From an uncultured Saccharospirillaceae bacterium (GTDB taxonomy: Bacteria; Pseudomonadota; Gammaproteobacteria; Pseudomonadales; Oceanobacteraceae): 64,000 nt of DNA. Position 1 is the stretch's first letter, and each line of letters begins with the position of its first letter. The position numbers and the translations under genes are program-made. Positions 36,225 through 49,162 of this stretch are shown here, piece after piece. The stretch lies in assembly GCA_947503895.1 (NCBI GenBank), contig CANNFT010000002.1, positions 310,001 to 374,000 on the forward strand. Reading direction: 5' to 3'. The notes beneath the pieces are model-generated. The model was given only the letters and a program-made list of their open reading frames with translations, had not been told where the DNA came from and ran no database searches.

Positions 36225-36419
36225 TTAATAAATTAATGCCGCTAACTGTTCTGAAATATCGGTAATTGGAATTATAAAACCCGCCATTGCCTCACTCTCA
36301 AAATTCTTAACTTCTAAGGTCAACAGGGGAAATATTGTTCCGTCAGGTTTGGCAATTACATCGAACTTATGCCAGTGAAGTCTTTTAAAAAAAGGGTAGA
36401 TTATTTTGAAAGAAATTAA
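36225..36419 (-). pseudogene. Remnant of an unknown protein (C-terminal part)
   Basis: The minus strand is open from a TGA at 36422 to TAA at 36225 and encodes about 64 residues without a start codon: SFKIIYPFFKRLHWHKFDVI, then KPDGTIFPLLTLEVKNFES and AGFIIPITDISEQLAALIY. The sequence looks genuinely protein-like, but the upstream part is missing and I do not recognise the family. It lies directly downstream of the recQ pseudogene. Confidence 0.4.
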
Positions 36420-36438
36420 TCATTCAGTGGGTCAACGT

Positions 36439-37450
36439 TCAACGAAAAAGCATTTTACAATGACTAGGCTGGCCAGCACGTCCTATTTCTTGAACATAAT
36501 TTTTGATGCTTTTCGCTAGGTTGCAATGATAAACCGCTCGTATATCTCTTTTATCAATGCCCATACCAAATGCAATCGTCGCCACCACCACTTGAACATC
36601 ATTATTCATAAACCGGTTTTGAATGGCATTCCGTTCCTCCGCTTTTATGCCTGCATGATAGAACACAGAACTGATTCCAGATTGTTGTAAGAAGTCAGCA
36701 ACCTCAACGGCTGTTTGCTGTAGAGTCACATACACCACTACACTCGCATTATGTGGAGGTCCGTCAGTTAAGCGTAATATAGACGCTAACAACGTATGCT
36801 TTTTTCTATTACTGAGCAGGGCCTGATATGAATCTATAAATTGGGTCGGGCAAAACCCGTTTGAATATGGTCTTCTTTTTGGCTATGAAACTGACGGCAA
36901 ATATCTTCACTCACTGAGGGTGTCGCCGTGGCCGTCAGGGCTAAAACTCTTTGCACTCTTAGTAGCTGAGCAATAGCCGAAAATTTTTAAATAGTCCGGT
37001 CGGAAGTTATGCTCCCATTTAGATATACAGTGTGCCTCATCAACCGCTAATAATGATGTAGGATATTGAGCAAGGCGCTGAACAAAACGTTCGTTTTGCA
37101 GACGTTCTGGTGAAACATATAATATTTTACAATGACCACTTTTAATCTCAGTCCACATGAATTGAACTTCTTCATGACTCAAACTGGAGTGCAGCCTTGA
37201 TGCCTAACTTACTTAATGCATCTACCTGATCTTTCCTTAAAGCAATCAGCGGGGATACCACTACGGTTAATCCATCCAACATCAAAGCAGGTAATTGATA
37301 ACACAGACTTTTACCGCCGCCGGCACGGAACGCGTTTCGACCAGAAAGAAGGGTAGTAATAACCTGTTCTTGACCGGAACGGAAAGAGGTGAGCTTGAAA
37401 CAGGTTTGTAAAATTTGTTGGGGGAGAAATGATGGGTCATAAAAAGGCAC
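36439..37450 (-). pseudogene. RecQ-family DNA helicase pseudogene (frameshifted, truncated)
   Basis: Three frames together rebuild a RecQ helicase core: SFRSGQEQVITTLLSGRN and GGGKSLCYQLPALMLDGLTV (motif I), then ILYVSPERLQNERF and LLAVDEAHCIS (DEAH box), then, after a frameshift near 36950, RVLALTATATPSVSEDIC, and after another near 36840, HAGIKAEERN and TIAFGMGIDKRDIRAVYH. At least three frame changes are needed, the Walker A is altered (RAGGGKS for PTGGGKS), and the RQC and HRDC parts are missing after GRAGQPS. It cannot make a helicase. Its first codons overlap a terminator. Confidence 0.88.
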
Positions 37451-37465
37451 TCTATGAGAGTGCCT
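37441..37465 (-). terminator. Intrinsic terminator of the GlyGly-CTERM protein gene
   Basis: AGGCACTCT (37445-37453) pairs with AGAGTGCCT (37457-37465) around ATG; read on the minus strand it is followed by TTTTT. It lies 18 bases past the stop of the upstream gene. Confidence 0.85.
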
Positions 37466-37483
37466 AGTTTATAGAATTACAAT

Positions 37484-38962
37484 TCAGCTGTATTGTCTGC
37501 GTCGAAGCATTATCACTAGTGCAGGCAGTAACCAGAAAGTACCCCCACCAGAACCACCTCCGGATCCTGAAGTGCGTAAGTTGCCCTCTGTATCTGGCTC
37601 GTCAGGAACTTGAGCGACAAGGTTTAAATTAAAATTTTTCTCCACTGAACATTGAGTTCGCTCAGGATTACAGACCCTTACATATACTATATCGGATAGA
37701 GCTCGATCTAAATTGTAAGTCGCTACTAACGGAATATTTACCGAAGTTGTCACCGGCCCATCCAGAATAATGTCGCACTCGAACACAGTAGCGACAGTAT
37801 CTTTTCTATCAATCATCCTACAAGAGCTAGGGAATCCGACACTTCCATCATAAACTGTGATTTCTGCTACAGCATATATTTCTCCAACTCCGCTAATTTC
37901 ACTAGCGATAACCTCAAAATGAATCTCGCCGTTTTCATTTATAGGCTGCTGTGTAAGATTAATATTCCATTCTGCCTGTACGTCCTTTGTTTCAATTGAC
38001 GTGGTGAATGTCAGTGCATCTGACCAAGAACTAAAAATATCCTGTGACTGCGGAAGAGAGCCAGATTGCCGAGTTAGCACCTGATAAGTTTGGGAGTTGT
38101 TTAGTGGGTTATTTAATTTAAAAGAAGTTGCTTGAACATTCTGAATATATGCTACTTCATTAACTTCAAGGTTGCTTAAGTCTACACTCGGGTAAATGTT
38201 TGTAAACCTGCAGTGACTTTCTACATTTGGCAGCGCACATTCTATGGTATTACCTGAGTTATAAATGTTGACTAGGCTGTGAGAATAACAAACTTGCCCG
38301 CCACACAATTGTACTGATTCATTTCCATAACTTGTAATAATGCTAGCGTTAAAACTCAATTCGTCAAATTTTAGACTGATCTTCCCGTTTTGGAGAATCG
38401 CTTGGACTTTTAAATCCCAAGGTTGTGCTGCGGTTGAGTCACCGTAATGCCATTCCACTACAACTCCATCAACAAATCGCTTCATTCTCATGGCTTGATA
38501 TCTGTCACGGTTCTCTGCTTGCCACATGAACTCAGGCAACTCAGCTATTCCCACTAATGTACCAGCTTGTGTCAATGCCTCTATTCGTTTGTAATTAACA
38601 AGTATATATCCAACAGGCAGGCCATCTAAGGTGAATGCCTGATCGCTAATATCATAGAGAGTGCCGTCGGACTGTTCTAAATCTGATCCAGTCAGACTAC
38701 TACCGCCTACAATGGTGACGTCAGTTTGCTCGAGTACTAAAAACTCGCTTTTAGTAAAGGTCGAGTCGACAGCAGTACTTTCATCATCAAGCTTTATTTC
38801 AAATTCTGAAGCCTCAAATAGAGGCGCCAGACTAACATCAGCCGATCCGTGTGTCGGCGAAGTAATACTTGGCTTTTCTGGTACACCAAAGCTATTCGCT
38901 GCAACGTGAGAGATGAAGGCAAGCGACGTTAACGACACGAGGAGATAATTTCTTAGCTGCAT
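37484..38962 (-). CDS. Exported protein with GlyGly-CTERM-type C-terminal sorting signal
   Basis: A 492-residue secreted protein: signal peptide (NYLLVSLTSLAFISHVAA), a beta-rich body with several cysteines, and a tail SGSGGGSGGGTFWLLPALVI followed by MLRRR. Gly-rich spacer, hydrophobic helix and Arg cluster are the GlyGly-CTERM signal processed by rhombosortase and leading to surface release in marine gammaproteobacteria. The ATG at 38962 is chosen because AAGGA lies 6 bases before it. The body matches no enzyme I know; no rhombosortase gene is in the window. Confidence 0.75.
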   Translation of the reverse strand: MQLRNYLLVSLTSLAFISHVAANSFGVPEKPSITSPTHGSADVSLAPLFEASEFEIKLDDESTAVDSTFTKSEFLVLEQTDVTIVGGSSLTGSDLEQSDGTLYDISDQAFTLDGLPVGYILVNYKRIEALTQAGTLVGIAELPEFMWQAENRDRYQAMRMKRFVDGVVVEWHYGDSTAAQPWDLKVQAILQNGKISLKFDELSFNASIITSYGNESVQLCGGQVCYSHSLVNIYNSGNTIECALPNVESHCRFTNIYPSVDLSNLEVNEVAYIQNVQATSFKLNNPLNNSQTYQVLTRQSGSLPQSQDIFSSWSDALTFTTSIETKDVQAEWNINLTQQPINENGEIHFEVIASEISGVGEIYAVAEITVYDGSVGFPSSCRMIDRKDTVATVFECDIILDGPVTTSVNIPLVATYNLDRALSDIVYVRVCNPERTQCSVEKNFNLNLVAQVPDEPDTEGNLRTSGSGGGSGGGTFWLLPALVIMLRRRQYS

Positions 38963-39164
38963 TTCCATTCCTTAATAGTGGAAATTAGTGATCAAATTTT
39001 GGGCGTAATCATACCAAAGTACGAATTACATTAATGTAAGAAATGTCGTACATCGACTAATAAATCACCAGGTGTAAATGGATTCAGATTCGTTCTTGCG
39101 GAAGTTTAAATATTACCAATCGGGAGTAGTGAGGCTAGATATCCATTAATATTCTAGGCTAAAC

Positions 39165-39203
39165 AAAAAAAGCCCACATCATGTAAATGATGTGGGCTTT
39201 TTT
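39165..39203. terminator. Bidirectional terminator at the end of the atp operon
   Basis: AAAAAAGCCCACATCA pairs with TGATGTGGGCTTTTTT around TGTAAA, with T-runs on both strands. It lies about 30 bases beyond the atpC stop. Confidence 0.9.
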
Positions 39204-39231
39204 AGGGGTCGTTAAATATTCTAAGAAAGAA

Positions 39232-39660
39232 TTAACGCTTGCCCATTTTTTGGCGAATTTGCTGCAGAGTACGAATCTGTGCAGCGGCTTCTGCCAACTG
39301 AGAGGCCGCTCTTGAATAATCAAAGTCACCGCTCTGATTTTCAATCGCTTGCTCAGCGTGTTTTTTAGCTTCAAGCGCAGCTGCTTCGTTGATGGTGCCT
39401 GCACGTAATGCAGTATCGGCCAATACCGTTACTGAATTAGGCTGCACTTCAAGGAAGCCACCTGATACGTAGAAGATTTCTTCTTCACCGTTCTGTTTTA
39501 CAACACGAACAGGGCCTGGTTTAAGTGCTGTCACCAATGCAGCGTGACCCGGCATAATACCAAGGTCACCATTTTCACCGGCTGCTACCAGCACTTCAAC
39601 CAAACCAGAGAAGATAGCCTCTTCAGCGCTAACGATGTCGCAGTGAACCGTCATTGCCAT
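39232..39660 (-). CDS. atpC: ATP synthase F1 epsilon subunit
   Basis: A 142-residue central-stalk subunit that links rotation to the catalytic head and inhibits ATP hydrolysis. Core strands [32 protein letters not shown] and [14 protein letters not shown], then the C-terminal helical pair ([17 protein letters not shown]). AGGAG precedes the ATG at 39660. Last gene of the operon, 18 bases after atpD. A diverged second copy lies at 29165-29608. Confidence 0.97.
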   Translation of the reverse strand: MAMTVHCDIVSAEEAIFSGLVEVLVAAGENGDLGIMPGHAALVTALKPGPVRVVKQNGEEEIFYVSGGFLEVQPNSVTVLADTALRAGTINEAAALEAKKHAEQAIENQSGDFDYSRAASQLAEAAAQIRTLQQIRQKMGKR

Positions 39661-39678
39661 AGCCTTATCTCCTACAGA

Positions 39679-41088
<1,410 letters not shown>

Positions 41089-41110
41089 TTATAAACCTAT
41101 AACCGACAGC

Positions 41111-41971
41111 TTATACCGCTGCAGCACCGCCCACGATTTCTGAAATCTCTTGGGTAATCGCTGCCTGACGAGCTTTGTTGTACAACATGTTCAGCTCTTT
41201 GATGATGTCACCAGCATTATCGGTGGCGGCTTTCATCGCCAACATACGGGCTGCCATCTCACACGCTGTGTTTTCCACAACGGCTTGATATACCTGAGAT
41301 TCGATGTATCGAACCAACATGTCGCTGAGCAATTGCTGAGCGTCTGGCTCGTAGATGTAATCCCAGTGGCCTTTTAGTACTTCATCTTCTTCAGCTTCTA
41401 ACGGTAGAAGTTGTCTTACGGTCGGTTTTTGCGTCATGGTGTTAACGAAGTCGTTACCTGCCAGATACAAACGGTCAATCTCTCCGTTATCAAATGCATC
41501 CAACATCACCTTAACGGCACCAATCAATTCGCTTGCATCTGGCGCGTCGCCCAGTTGGGTTTTTGCCGCAACAACATTGCCACCGAAGTTACCGAAAAAA
41601 GACACACCTTTTTGGCCAATCGCACAAATATCCACTTCAACTTTGTCGTTGTGGAATTTTTGCATGTCTTTAATCAAGCTTCGTAGCAAGTTGGTGTTCA
41701 AACCACCACATAGACCACGGTCAGAAGTCACAACGATGTAACCAACGCGTTTTACTTCTCGCTCTTGCAGATAGGCATGGCGGTATTCGCTCGTGGCGTT
41801 TGCCATGTGGCTCACTACCGCTCGGATTTTTTCCGCATATGGACGGCTTGCTGCCATACGATCTTGCGCTTTACGCATTTTCGAGGCGGCGACCATTTCC
41901 ATTGCAGAAGTAATCTTTTGCGTATTTTTAATACTGCCGATTTTCTGCTTTATCTCTTTTCCGACTGCCAT
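41111..41971 (-). CDS. atpG: ATP synthase F1 gamma subunit
   Basis: A 286-residue rotor shaft. It starts [20 protein letters not shown] with [16 protein letters not shown], and ends with the helical [18 protein letters not shown] segment ([19 protein letters not shown]) and [19 protein letters not shown], all typical. It rotates inside the alpha/beta hexamer. Between atpA and atpD. Confidence 0.98.
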   Translation of the reverse strand: MAVGKEIKQKIGSIKNTQKITSAMEMVAASKMRKAQDRMAASRPYAEKIRAVVSHMANATSEYRHAYLQEREVKRVGYIVVTSDRGLCGGLNTNLLRSLIKDMQKFHNDKVEVDICAIGQKGVSFFGNFGGNVVAAKTQLGDAPDASELIGAVKVMLDAFDNGEIDRLYLAGNDFVNTMTQKPTVRQLLPLEAEEDEVLKGHWDYIYEPDAQQLLSDMLVRYIESQVYQAVVENTACEMAARMLAMKAATDNAGDIIKELNMLYNKARQAAITQEISEIVGGAAAV

Positions 41972-42018
41972 ATGACTGCCCCTATTATCTAGCTCGGCGA
42001 ACCGACTAAGCCAAAGGC

Positions 42019-43563
42019 TTAGTAGGTTTGAGTGGCCTTAAATTTCTCTAGCAAGTCTTTAAGACCGTTCTTCTCAGCGTCACCGAACTTGCCAGCGCCG
42101 TTGATCAGGTCAACGAGGTCTTTGAACTCAGCCTTGGCATAAGACAATAGCGCAGCTTCAAATGCGGCAATCTTATTGATCTCAACACCTTTCAGATGGC
42201 CTTCGTTCGCTGCATATAGCATGATCGCCATTTCAGCTACAGACATAGGCGCGTACTGCTTCTGCTTCATAAGTTCAGTAACAGTTTTACCGTGCTCTAG
42301 CTGTTCACGAGTCGCATCGTCAAGGTCAGATGCAAACGCTGCGAAGGCAGCCAATTCGCGATACTGAGCCAATGCGATACGAATACCACCGCCAAGCTTA
42401 GAGATAATCTTGGTTTGAGCAGAACCACCTACACGAGATACCGATACACCGGCGTTCATCGCTGGACGAATACCCGCGTTGAATAGGTTCGTTTCTAAGA
42501 AGATCTGACCATCGGTAATGGAAATTACGTTAGTCGGTACGAATGCAGATACGTCACCACCTTGGGTTTCGATGATCGGCAATGCGGTTAAAGAACCGGT
42601 TTGTCCTTTCACTTCACCGTTGGTGAATTGCTCAACGTAGTCAGCGTTTACACGTGCTGCACGCTCAAGTAGGCGTGAGTGCAAGTAGAAAACGTCACCA
42701 GGGTAAGCTTCACGACCAGGAGGACGTTTCAATAGCAATGAAATCTGACGGTAAGCCCAAGCTTGTTTCGTCAAATCATCATATACGATTAGAGCGTCTT
42801 CACCGCGGTCACGGAAGTATTCACCCATGGCACAACCAGCATAGGCAGAAATGAACTGCATAGACGCTGGGTCGGATGCAGAAGCGGCAACGATAATGGT
42901 GTTTTCCATTGCGCCGTGTTCTTCTAGTTTACGAACCACGTTCGCGATAGAAGATTGCTTCTGACCGATGGCAACGTATACACACTTAATGCCAGAATCT
43001 TTTTGGTTGATGATGGCATCAACGGCCATTGCCGTTTTACCAGTCTGACGGTCACCGATGATCAACTCACGCTGACCACGACCAACCGGAACCATGGCAT
43101 CAACTGACTTGTAACCAGTTTGTACAGGTTGATCAACGCCTTGACGTGAGATTACGCCAGGTGCGATGCGTTCTACCGGAGTAGAAGCAGACGCTTCGAT
43201 CGGACCTTTACCGTCGATTGGGTTACCTAGAGCATCTACAACGCGGCCTAACAATTCAGGACCCGTTGGTACTTCAAGGATGCGACCAGTACAACGAGCC
43301 TTTTGGCCTTCTTGTAGTGGTAGGTAATCGCCCATCACGATGGCGCCAACGGAATCTTGCTCTAGGTTAAGAGCCATGCCGAATAGGCCGCCATCAAATT
43401 CAATCATCTCACCGTACATTACGTCGGCAAGACCGTGAATACGCACGATACCGTCAGATACAGAAACAATTGTACCTTCGGTGCGCGCTTCAGAAGTCAC
43501 ATCAAGATTATCGATGCGCTTCTTAATCACTTCGCTAATCTCGCTAGGATTTAGTTGCTGCAT
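42019..43563 (-). CDS. atpA: ATP synthase F1 alpha subunit
   Basis: A 514-residue regulatory nucleotide-binding subunit. N terminus [18 protein letters not shown]-loop [23 protein letters not shown]; the visiting-side arginine region [13 protein letters not shown]. Forms the F1 hexamer with beta. Start ATG 15 bases after atpH. Confidence 0.98.
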   Translation of the reverse strand: MQQLNPSEISEVIKKRIDNLDVTSEARTEGTIVSVSDGIVRIHGLADVMYGEMIEFDGGLFGMALNLEQDSVGAIVMGDYLPLQEGQKARCTGRILEVPTGPELLGRVVDALGNPIDGKGPIEASASTPVERIAPGVISRQGVDQPVQTGYKSVDAMVPVGRGQRELIIGDRQTGKTAMAVDAIINQKDSGIKCVYVAIGQKQSSIANVVRKLEEHGAMENTIIVAASASDPASMQFISAYAGCAMGEYFRDRGEDALIVYDDLTKQAWAYRQISLLLKRPPGREAYPGDVFYLHSRLLERAARVNADYVEQFTNGEVKGQTGSLTALPIIETQGGDVSAFVPTNVISITDGQIFLETNLFNAGIRPAMNAGVSVSRVGGSAQTKIISKLGGGIRIALAQYRELAAFAAFASDLDDATREQLEHGKTVTELMKQKQYAPMSVAEMAIMLYAANEGHLKGVEINKIAAFEAALLSYAKAEFKDLVDLINGAGKFGDAEKNGLKDLLEKFKATQTY

Positions 43564-43578
43564 GTTTATCCCTCAAAC

Positions 43579-44115
43579 TCAGGAGTTCATAGCTTCAGCT
43601 AACTTAGCTAACTTGCCACGTACGGAACCGTCTACAACTAGGTCCCCAGCACGAATAATGGCGCCGCCTACTAACGTTTGATCAACGGAAGTAGTCACAC
43701 GCACTTCTTTGGCAAGTTTGGCTTCGAGAGCTTGAGTCAATTTTTGCTTGGTATCGTCGGCTACTTCGAAAGCAGAGATGATTTCGACATCTACTGACTT
43801 TTCTTGCTCCGCCTTCAAGTGCTCAAATTGCTCAAAAATTTGGGGTAACAACGGAAGACGTTTGTTTTCCGCTAGAACGTTCACTAGGTTTTGCCCAGCG
43901 GCGTTCAGGTTGTCACCACAAATTTCGATCAATGCTTGAGCTTGCTGTTCACCGGTCAAACGTGGATGCGACAAAATGGCATCCATGTCTTCGTTATTGG
44001 TGACTTGGCTGGCCACTGACAGCATGTTTGACCATGCTTGCAAGTCACCAGCTTCAACAGCTGCTTGGAAGGCTGCTTTCGCGTATGGACGAGCCAATGT
44101 TGAAAGTTCAGCCAT
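43579..44115 (-). CDS. atpH: ATP synthase F1 delta subunit
   Basis: A 178-residue peripheral-stalk subunit connecting F1 to subunit b. N terminus STLARPYAKAAFQAAVEAGD and the C-terminal VDQTLVGGAIIRAGDLVVDG with SVRGKLAKLAEAM are diagnostic. Position between atpF and atpA is standard. Confidence 0.97.
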   Translation of the reverse strand: MAELSTLARPYAKAAFQAAVEAGDLQAWSNMLSVASQVTNNEDMDAILSHPRLTGEQQAQALIEICGDNLNAAGQNLVNVLAENKRLPLLPQIFEQFEHLKAEQEKSVDVEIISAFEVADDTKQKLTQALEAKLAKEVRVTTSVDQTLVGGAIIRAGDLVVDGSVRGKLAKLAEAMNS

Positions 44116-44127
44116 GGTAAACCTCGC

Positions 44128-44598
44128 TTATAGCTCTTCTGCCAATTTGTTCAGAAGCGCATTGTGCTTCTCAACATCAATTGAGGTTTCCAGGATTTTA
44201 GAAGCACCAGCCACTGCTAAAGTCGATACTTGCAAACGCAAGTTCTCTTTCGCACGGTTCACTTCTTGTTCAATATCTGCTTGAGCAGCGACTTTCAAAC
44301 GCTCACCTTCTTGACGGGCCGATTCTTTGGCTTCATCAATAATTTGGTTAGCGCGCTTGTTGGCTTGCTCAATGATCTGTGCTGCTTGCTCTTTCGCTTC
44401 ACGCATTTGAGAAGTGGCTTTTTCTTGCGCCAATTTCAAATCACGTTCAGCGCGATTTGCTGCATCCAAACCATCTGCGATTTTCTTTGCACGTTCTTGC
44501 ATGGCATTGATCAGCGGAGGCCAAACAAACTTCATGCAGAACCAAACGAAAACGGCAAAGGCGATGATCTGGCCGATCAGAGTCGCATTTATATTCAC
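44128..44598 (-). CDS. atpF: ATP synthase Fo subunit b
   Basis: A 156-residue stator subunit with one N-terminal transmembrane helix ([21 protein letters not shown]) and a long charged coiled coil (residues about 35-120, rich in A, E, K, Q). It starts [10 protein letters not shown], as the family does, and ends in NKLAEEL. Confidence 0.97.
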   Translation of the reverse strand: MNINATLIGQIIAFAVFVWFCMKFVWPPLINAMQERAKKIADGLDAANRAERDLKLAQEKATSQMREAKEQAAQIIEQANKRANQIIDEAKESARQEGERLKVAAQADIEQEVNRAKENLRLQVSTLAVAGASKILETSIDVEKHNALLNKLAEEL

Positions 44599-44642
44599 GC
44601 CTTAGTCCTCTAAATTCGTTGTTGTTAGTTGTTTAGTTTTAA

Positions 44643-44879
<237 letters not shown>

Positions 44880-44998
44880 CTAGTTTTTAGTTAGTTAGTT
44901 GGAAATTTGGTTAAATTTCAGGGTTTAAAAAAATCGTTTTAAATCAGTTTCAGTTCGGTTTTAGCTGGACTGTTTTACGGCAGCCCAGCGGTTTTAAC

Positions 44999-45913
<915 letters not shown>

Positions 45914-45933
45914 TCACTCTCAGTCAAAAAGGT

Positions 45934-46305
45934 TTATAAATTTGCAATTTTTGAAGCGAAAACGTGTACACACTGTACGGCGATAAACGTGCCGAACAAT
46001 GCGAATAAATTTATGTGCTCGATATACTTGAACGCTAAACCAAATCCAATCGCTGTGAGCAACAGCTTCCACATACTGCCTTGGTAAAAGGATTTCAGTA
46101 CGAGGTTTATATGCCGAGCGCCAGTATAGCGAAATGCCTTGTACATAAAATAGGCATTTGGGACGGCACAAATAAGGCCGCCCGCTAATGAAGACAAGGC
46201 AGCCTCGGTATTCAATATTAAAAATAACGCCGCGATGATGAGGGATAACCCAAACTGCACCAACGCAATTTTATACACGGGAGGGCGTGAAATTGTTTGT
46301 GTCAA
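45934..46305 (-). CDS. atpI: ATP synthase-associated protein I
   Basis: A 123-residue membrane protein with four helices (LVQFGLSLIIAALFLI, LAGGLICAVPNAYFMY, WKLLLTAIGFGLAF, LFALFGTFIAVQCVHV). The AtpI family assists assembly of the c-ring. First gene of the atp operon, so the promoter should lie in 46306-46629. Confidence 0.9.
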   Translation of the reverse strand: MTQTISRPPVYKIALVQFGLSLIIAALFLILNTEAALSSLAGGLICAVPNAYFMYKAFRYTGARHINLVLKSFYQGSMWKLLLTAIGFGLAFKYIEHINLFALFGTFIAVQCVHVFASKIANL

Positions 46306-46629
46306 ACCACCATCCCTACAACATTTATCAACATCAAATGCGACAAATCGCTTACATAAACGCCAAAAATTAGGCGCGCGGAATTATATTGGCTATAACT
46401 ACGCGCATCAACCAGCCATTGACTTAATTCGCATTTAATTTGGTTTGCTTCTGCTAAATCCCGTCGCTTAAGGATTGGACAGATATCATTCTGATCAATA
46501 AATAATCAATTTTCATTCGTTTACCGATTTTTACCCTTGCAGAATAAAGGGTTTTATCCGGTTGAACCTGACCTCATCGGTCAATAAAAAGGTGAGCTTA
46601 ATTGAGTGTCATTAAGCCCTTATCCCGTA
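46306..46629. other. Region upstream of the atp operon
   Basis: About 320 bases between parB and atpI, both on the minus strand. It should hold the atp promoter. I see a weak hairpin, GCTTAAT with ATTAAGC, near 46595-46617, just after the parB stop, which could end the par operon. No gene is visible. Confidence 0.45.
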
Positions 46630-47532
46630 TTATTTTATGTGACCCAGAATGCCGTCGAGCTCGTCTAAGCTGCTGTAGCTAATGACCAGTTTTCCTTTTC
46701 CTTGCGCAGAATGTTTTAACTGCACTTTTGCGCCGAGCCGATCCCCTAGGGTTTGTTCGAGTCGATTGATATCTGGATTAGTAGCAGGCTTTGCAGCAGG
46801 TTGTTTTTTGTCATGCCAATCTCGTACTAAGGCTTCTGTTTGACGAACCGTCAGCACCTTGGCAACCACTTGTCGAGCCGCTTGGGATTGATCTTCATGC
46901 TGCAAGCCGAGCAGTGCTCGAGCATGGCCCATTTCTATGTCGCCGCGTTCCAGCAAGGTTTTCACATCGTCATTCAAATTCATCAACCGCAGAAGGTTGG
47001 TGACGGTCACACGACTTTTGCCTACCGCATCGGCCACTTGCTGCTGGGTCAGTTCAAATTCTTCCTGCAAGCGATGTAAGGCCACTGCCTCTTCCATCGG
47101 ATTTAAATTTTCGCGCTGAATATTTTCGATGAGCGCCATCGCAATTGCGGCTTCATCGGGTACATTGCGGACTAGCACCGGTACCTGATGCAATCCCGCT
47201 AGTTGCGCCGCACGCCAGCGACGTTCACCAGCGATGATTTCATATTGTTGCGAGCCAATCTGACGAACGACGATCGGCTGCATAATGCCTTGGGCACGAA
47301 TCGAGGCCGCCAATTCTTCTAGCGCCTCGTTGTGCATATCTTTACGCGGTTGATACTGACCAGGCTGTAAAAATTCAATGGGTAAGTGCTTCAATTCGCC
47401 ATCTGTTTCTGAGGCCGTATCTGCACTTGGGTCTACCGCCACTTCTTCAGTGGGATTCGTCTTGTTTTTGGAAGCGGAACTCGCCAGTAGGGCATCCAGC
47501 CCCATATTGCCCAATCCTCTTTTCTTTGCCAT
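46630..47532 (-). CDS. parB: Chromosome partitioning protein ParB
   Basis: A 300-residue CTP-dependent clamp that loads at parS and organises the origin region. Visible are HLPIEFLQPGQYQPRKDM (N-terminal domain), the GERRWRAAQLAG nucleotide motif, the helix-turn-helix ELTQQQVADAVGKSRVTVTN, and the C-terminal dimerisation part. Two parS sites are found in recF within this window, supporting a cis-acting system. It follows parA by 112 bases. Confidence 0.97.
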   Translation of the reverse strand: MAKKRGLGNMGLDALLASSASKNKTNPTEEVAVDPSADTASETDGELKHLPIEFLQPGQYQPRKDMHNEALEELAASIRAQGIMQPIVVRQIGSQQYEIIAGERRWRAAQLAGLHQVPVLVRNVPDEAAIAMALIENIQRENLNPMEEAVALHRLQEEFELTQQQVADAVGKSRVTVTNLLRLMNLNDDVKTLLERGDIEMGHARALLGLQHEDQSQAARQVVAKVLTVRQTEALVRDWHDKKQPAAKPATNPDINRLEQTLGDRLGAKVQLKHSAQGKGKLVISYSSLDELDGILGHIK

Positions 47533-47644
47533 GCGATGTTTAGCCGTATCAAATAGAAGACTGACAGCATCAGCTGCCAGTCAGGTAAAGGTTTAAGTGG
47601 CCAACAGTGTGCGTTGGCAGCGTGCTCAGACGATACTTTACGTC

Positions 47645-48430
47645 TTAAGCCGTTTGTAATTTTTCGCGTTGCTTACATTTGCGGTTCACTTCACCTGCCA
47701 ATGCCAGATAAGCGACTGCTCCGCGAGAGTTTTTATCATAACAAAGGGCCGGCATGCCATAACTAGGCGCTTCTGCGAGGCGAACATTGCGCGGGATGAC
47801 GGTGCCATAGACTTTGTCACCGAAATGATTGATCAACTGTGCGGAGACATCGGTCGTCAAGCTATTGCGTGGATCGTACATGGTGCGCAATAGTCCATCG
47901 ATTTCTAACGCAGAGTTTATCTCTTTTATGCGCTCGACTGTCCCTAATAACGCTGTCAGCCCTTCCAATGCATAGTATTCACATTGCATGGGGATGATGA
48001 TGCCGTCAGCGGCGACAAACGCATTGACCGTTAACATGTTGAGAGAGGGTGGGCAGTCGATGATGATGTAATCATAATTGCTCTTGATGGCGTCTAGTGC
48101 TCGCTTGAGTCGCTGCTCTTTATGCTCAAGATCTATTAACCCAACTTCGGCTGCGGTTAAATCACCATTCGCTGGAATGATGTCGTAATGTGCAGGCTCC
48201 GTCTTAACGCGCACTTGCGCAACGTCCACTTCATCAATCAAAACATCGTAGATGGAGTGTTCAACCTCGTGCTTATTCACACCGCTGCCCATGGTGGCAT
48301 TGCCTTGTGGATCGAGGTCGACCACGAGGACTTTACGTTTTGTGGCCACAAGCGACGCCGACAGGTTCACCGCCGTGGTGGTTTTCCCCACACCGCCTTT
48401 TTGATTAGCAATGGCAATGATTCGACCCAC
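47645..48430 (-). CDS. parA: Chromosome partitioning ATPase ParA (Soj)
   Basis: A 261-residue deviant Walker ATPase: GRIIAIANQKGGVGKTTTAV at the N terminus, VDLDPQGNATMG, and DCPPSLNMLTVNAF. It drives segregation of ParB-parS complexes. I chose the GTG at 48430, preceded by GGAAGG 5 bases upstream; a longer frame to 48496 would overlap the rsmG stop but its first 22 residues do not look like ParA. Order rsmG-parA-parB is the usual one. Confidence 0.95.
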   Translation of the reverse strand: MGRIIAIANQKGGVGKTTTAVNLSASLVATKRKVLVVDLDPQGNATMGSGVNKHEVEHSIYDVLIDEVDVAQVRVKTEPAHYDIIPANGDLTAAEVGLIDLEHKEQRLKRALDAIKSNYDYIIIDCPPSLNMLTVNAFVAADGIIIPMQCEYYALEGLTALLGTVERIKEINSALEIDGLLRTMYDPRNSLTTDVSAQLINHFGDKVYGTVIPRNVRLAEAPSYGMPALCYDKNSRGAVAYLALAGEVNRKCKQREKLQTA

Positions 48431-48492
48431 AAGTACCTTCCGTTTTGTTATCGCATTTGAACGCTGGGCAGACGAATGATCGTCATCGCCAT

Positions 48493-49116
48493 TCACTCAG
48501 CCAGTCGACTAATTTTTACTAAATGTCGCTGTCCGTCTTCACCGGGAACATGCAACGGGAAACAGTCTACCACAGACACTCTTTGATCCAATTGAGCGAT
48601 TTCATCTTCTGGGTACACGCCCTTCATGGCAAAAAAGTAACCATTGGGTTTTAACAAATGAATACTGCCATCCACCATATCTTTCAAGGTGGCAAACGCC
48701 CGGCTGGTAATGCCGTCGAATGGTGGGGCATCAAAACTTTCGATACGCGCCTGAACCGGCGTCATATTGGCCAGCTTCAACTCAATTTTGGCCTGAGTTA
48801 AAAAGCGCGTTTTTTTGCCGTTGCTGTCCAGCAAGGTAAAGGTTCGATCTGGAAAACAAATCGACATGGGAATACCCGGTAAGCCGGGGCCGGTCCCGAC
48901 ATCTAAGATTCGTTGACCTTCGATATGGGGTAGGATGCTGAGGCTGTCCAGTAAATGCCGACCGATCATTTCTTCAGGGTCACGCACGGCGGTCAGATTG
49001 TAGGCTTTGTTCCACTTCACCAGCAGCGCATGGTAGGCCAGCAGTTGATCTATCTTGTCGTCGGACAACTCTAAATCAAGTTTTGTAAGCCCCTTAGTGA
49101 GGAGAGCTTTGTACAT
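48493..49116 (-). CDS. rsmG: 16S rRNA (guanine527-N7)-methyltransferase
   Basis: A 207-residue SAM-dependent methyltransferase (GidB). SAM motif ILDVGTGPGLPGIPMS, VQARIESFDAP, and the SRAFATLKDMV segment are diagnostic. It methylates N7 of G527 in 16S rRNA. Lies between mnmG and parA on the same strand. Confidence 0.97.
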   Translation of the reverse strand: MYKALLTKGLTKLDLELSDDKIDQLLAYHALLVKWNKAYNLTAVRDPEEMIGRHLLDSLSILPHIEGQRILDVGTGPGLPGIPMSICFPDRTFTLLDSNGKKTRFLTQAKIELKLANMTPVQARIESFDAPPFDGITSRAFATLKDMVDGSIHLLKPNGYFFAMKGVYPEDEIAQLDQRVSVVDCFPLHVPGEDGQRHLVKISRLAE

Positions 49117-49129
49117 CTTTCATTCCTTA

Positions 49130-49155
49130 GCCAGTGTGTTTTGGTACACACTGGC
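49130..49155 (-). terminator. Hairpin between mnmG and rsmG
   Basis: GCCAGTGTGT (49130-49139) pairs with ACACACTGGC (49146-49155) around six bases, in the gap between the mnmG stop and the rsmG start. No T-run follows on the minus strand, so attenuation or RNA processing is more likely than full termination. Confidence 0.5.
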
Positions 49156-49162
49156 AAGCTCA

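Noticed and set aside
48431..48496. N-terminal extension of ParA
   Set aside because: The 22 residues are not conserved ParA sequence and a better ribosome-binding site precedes the GTG at 48430.
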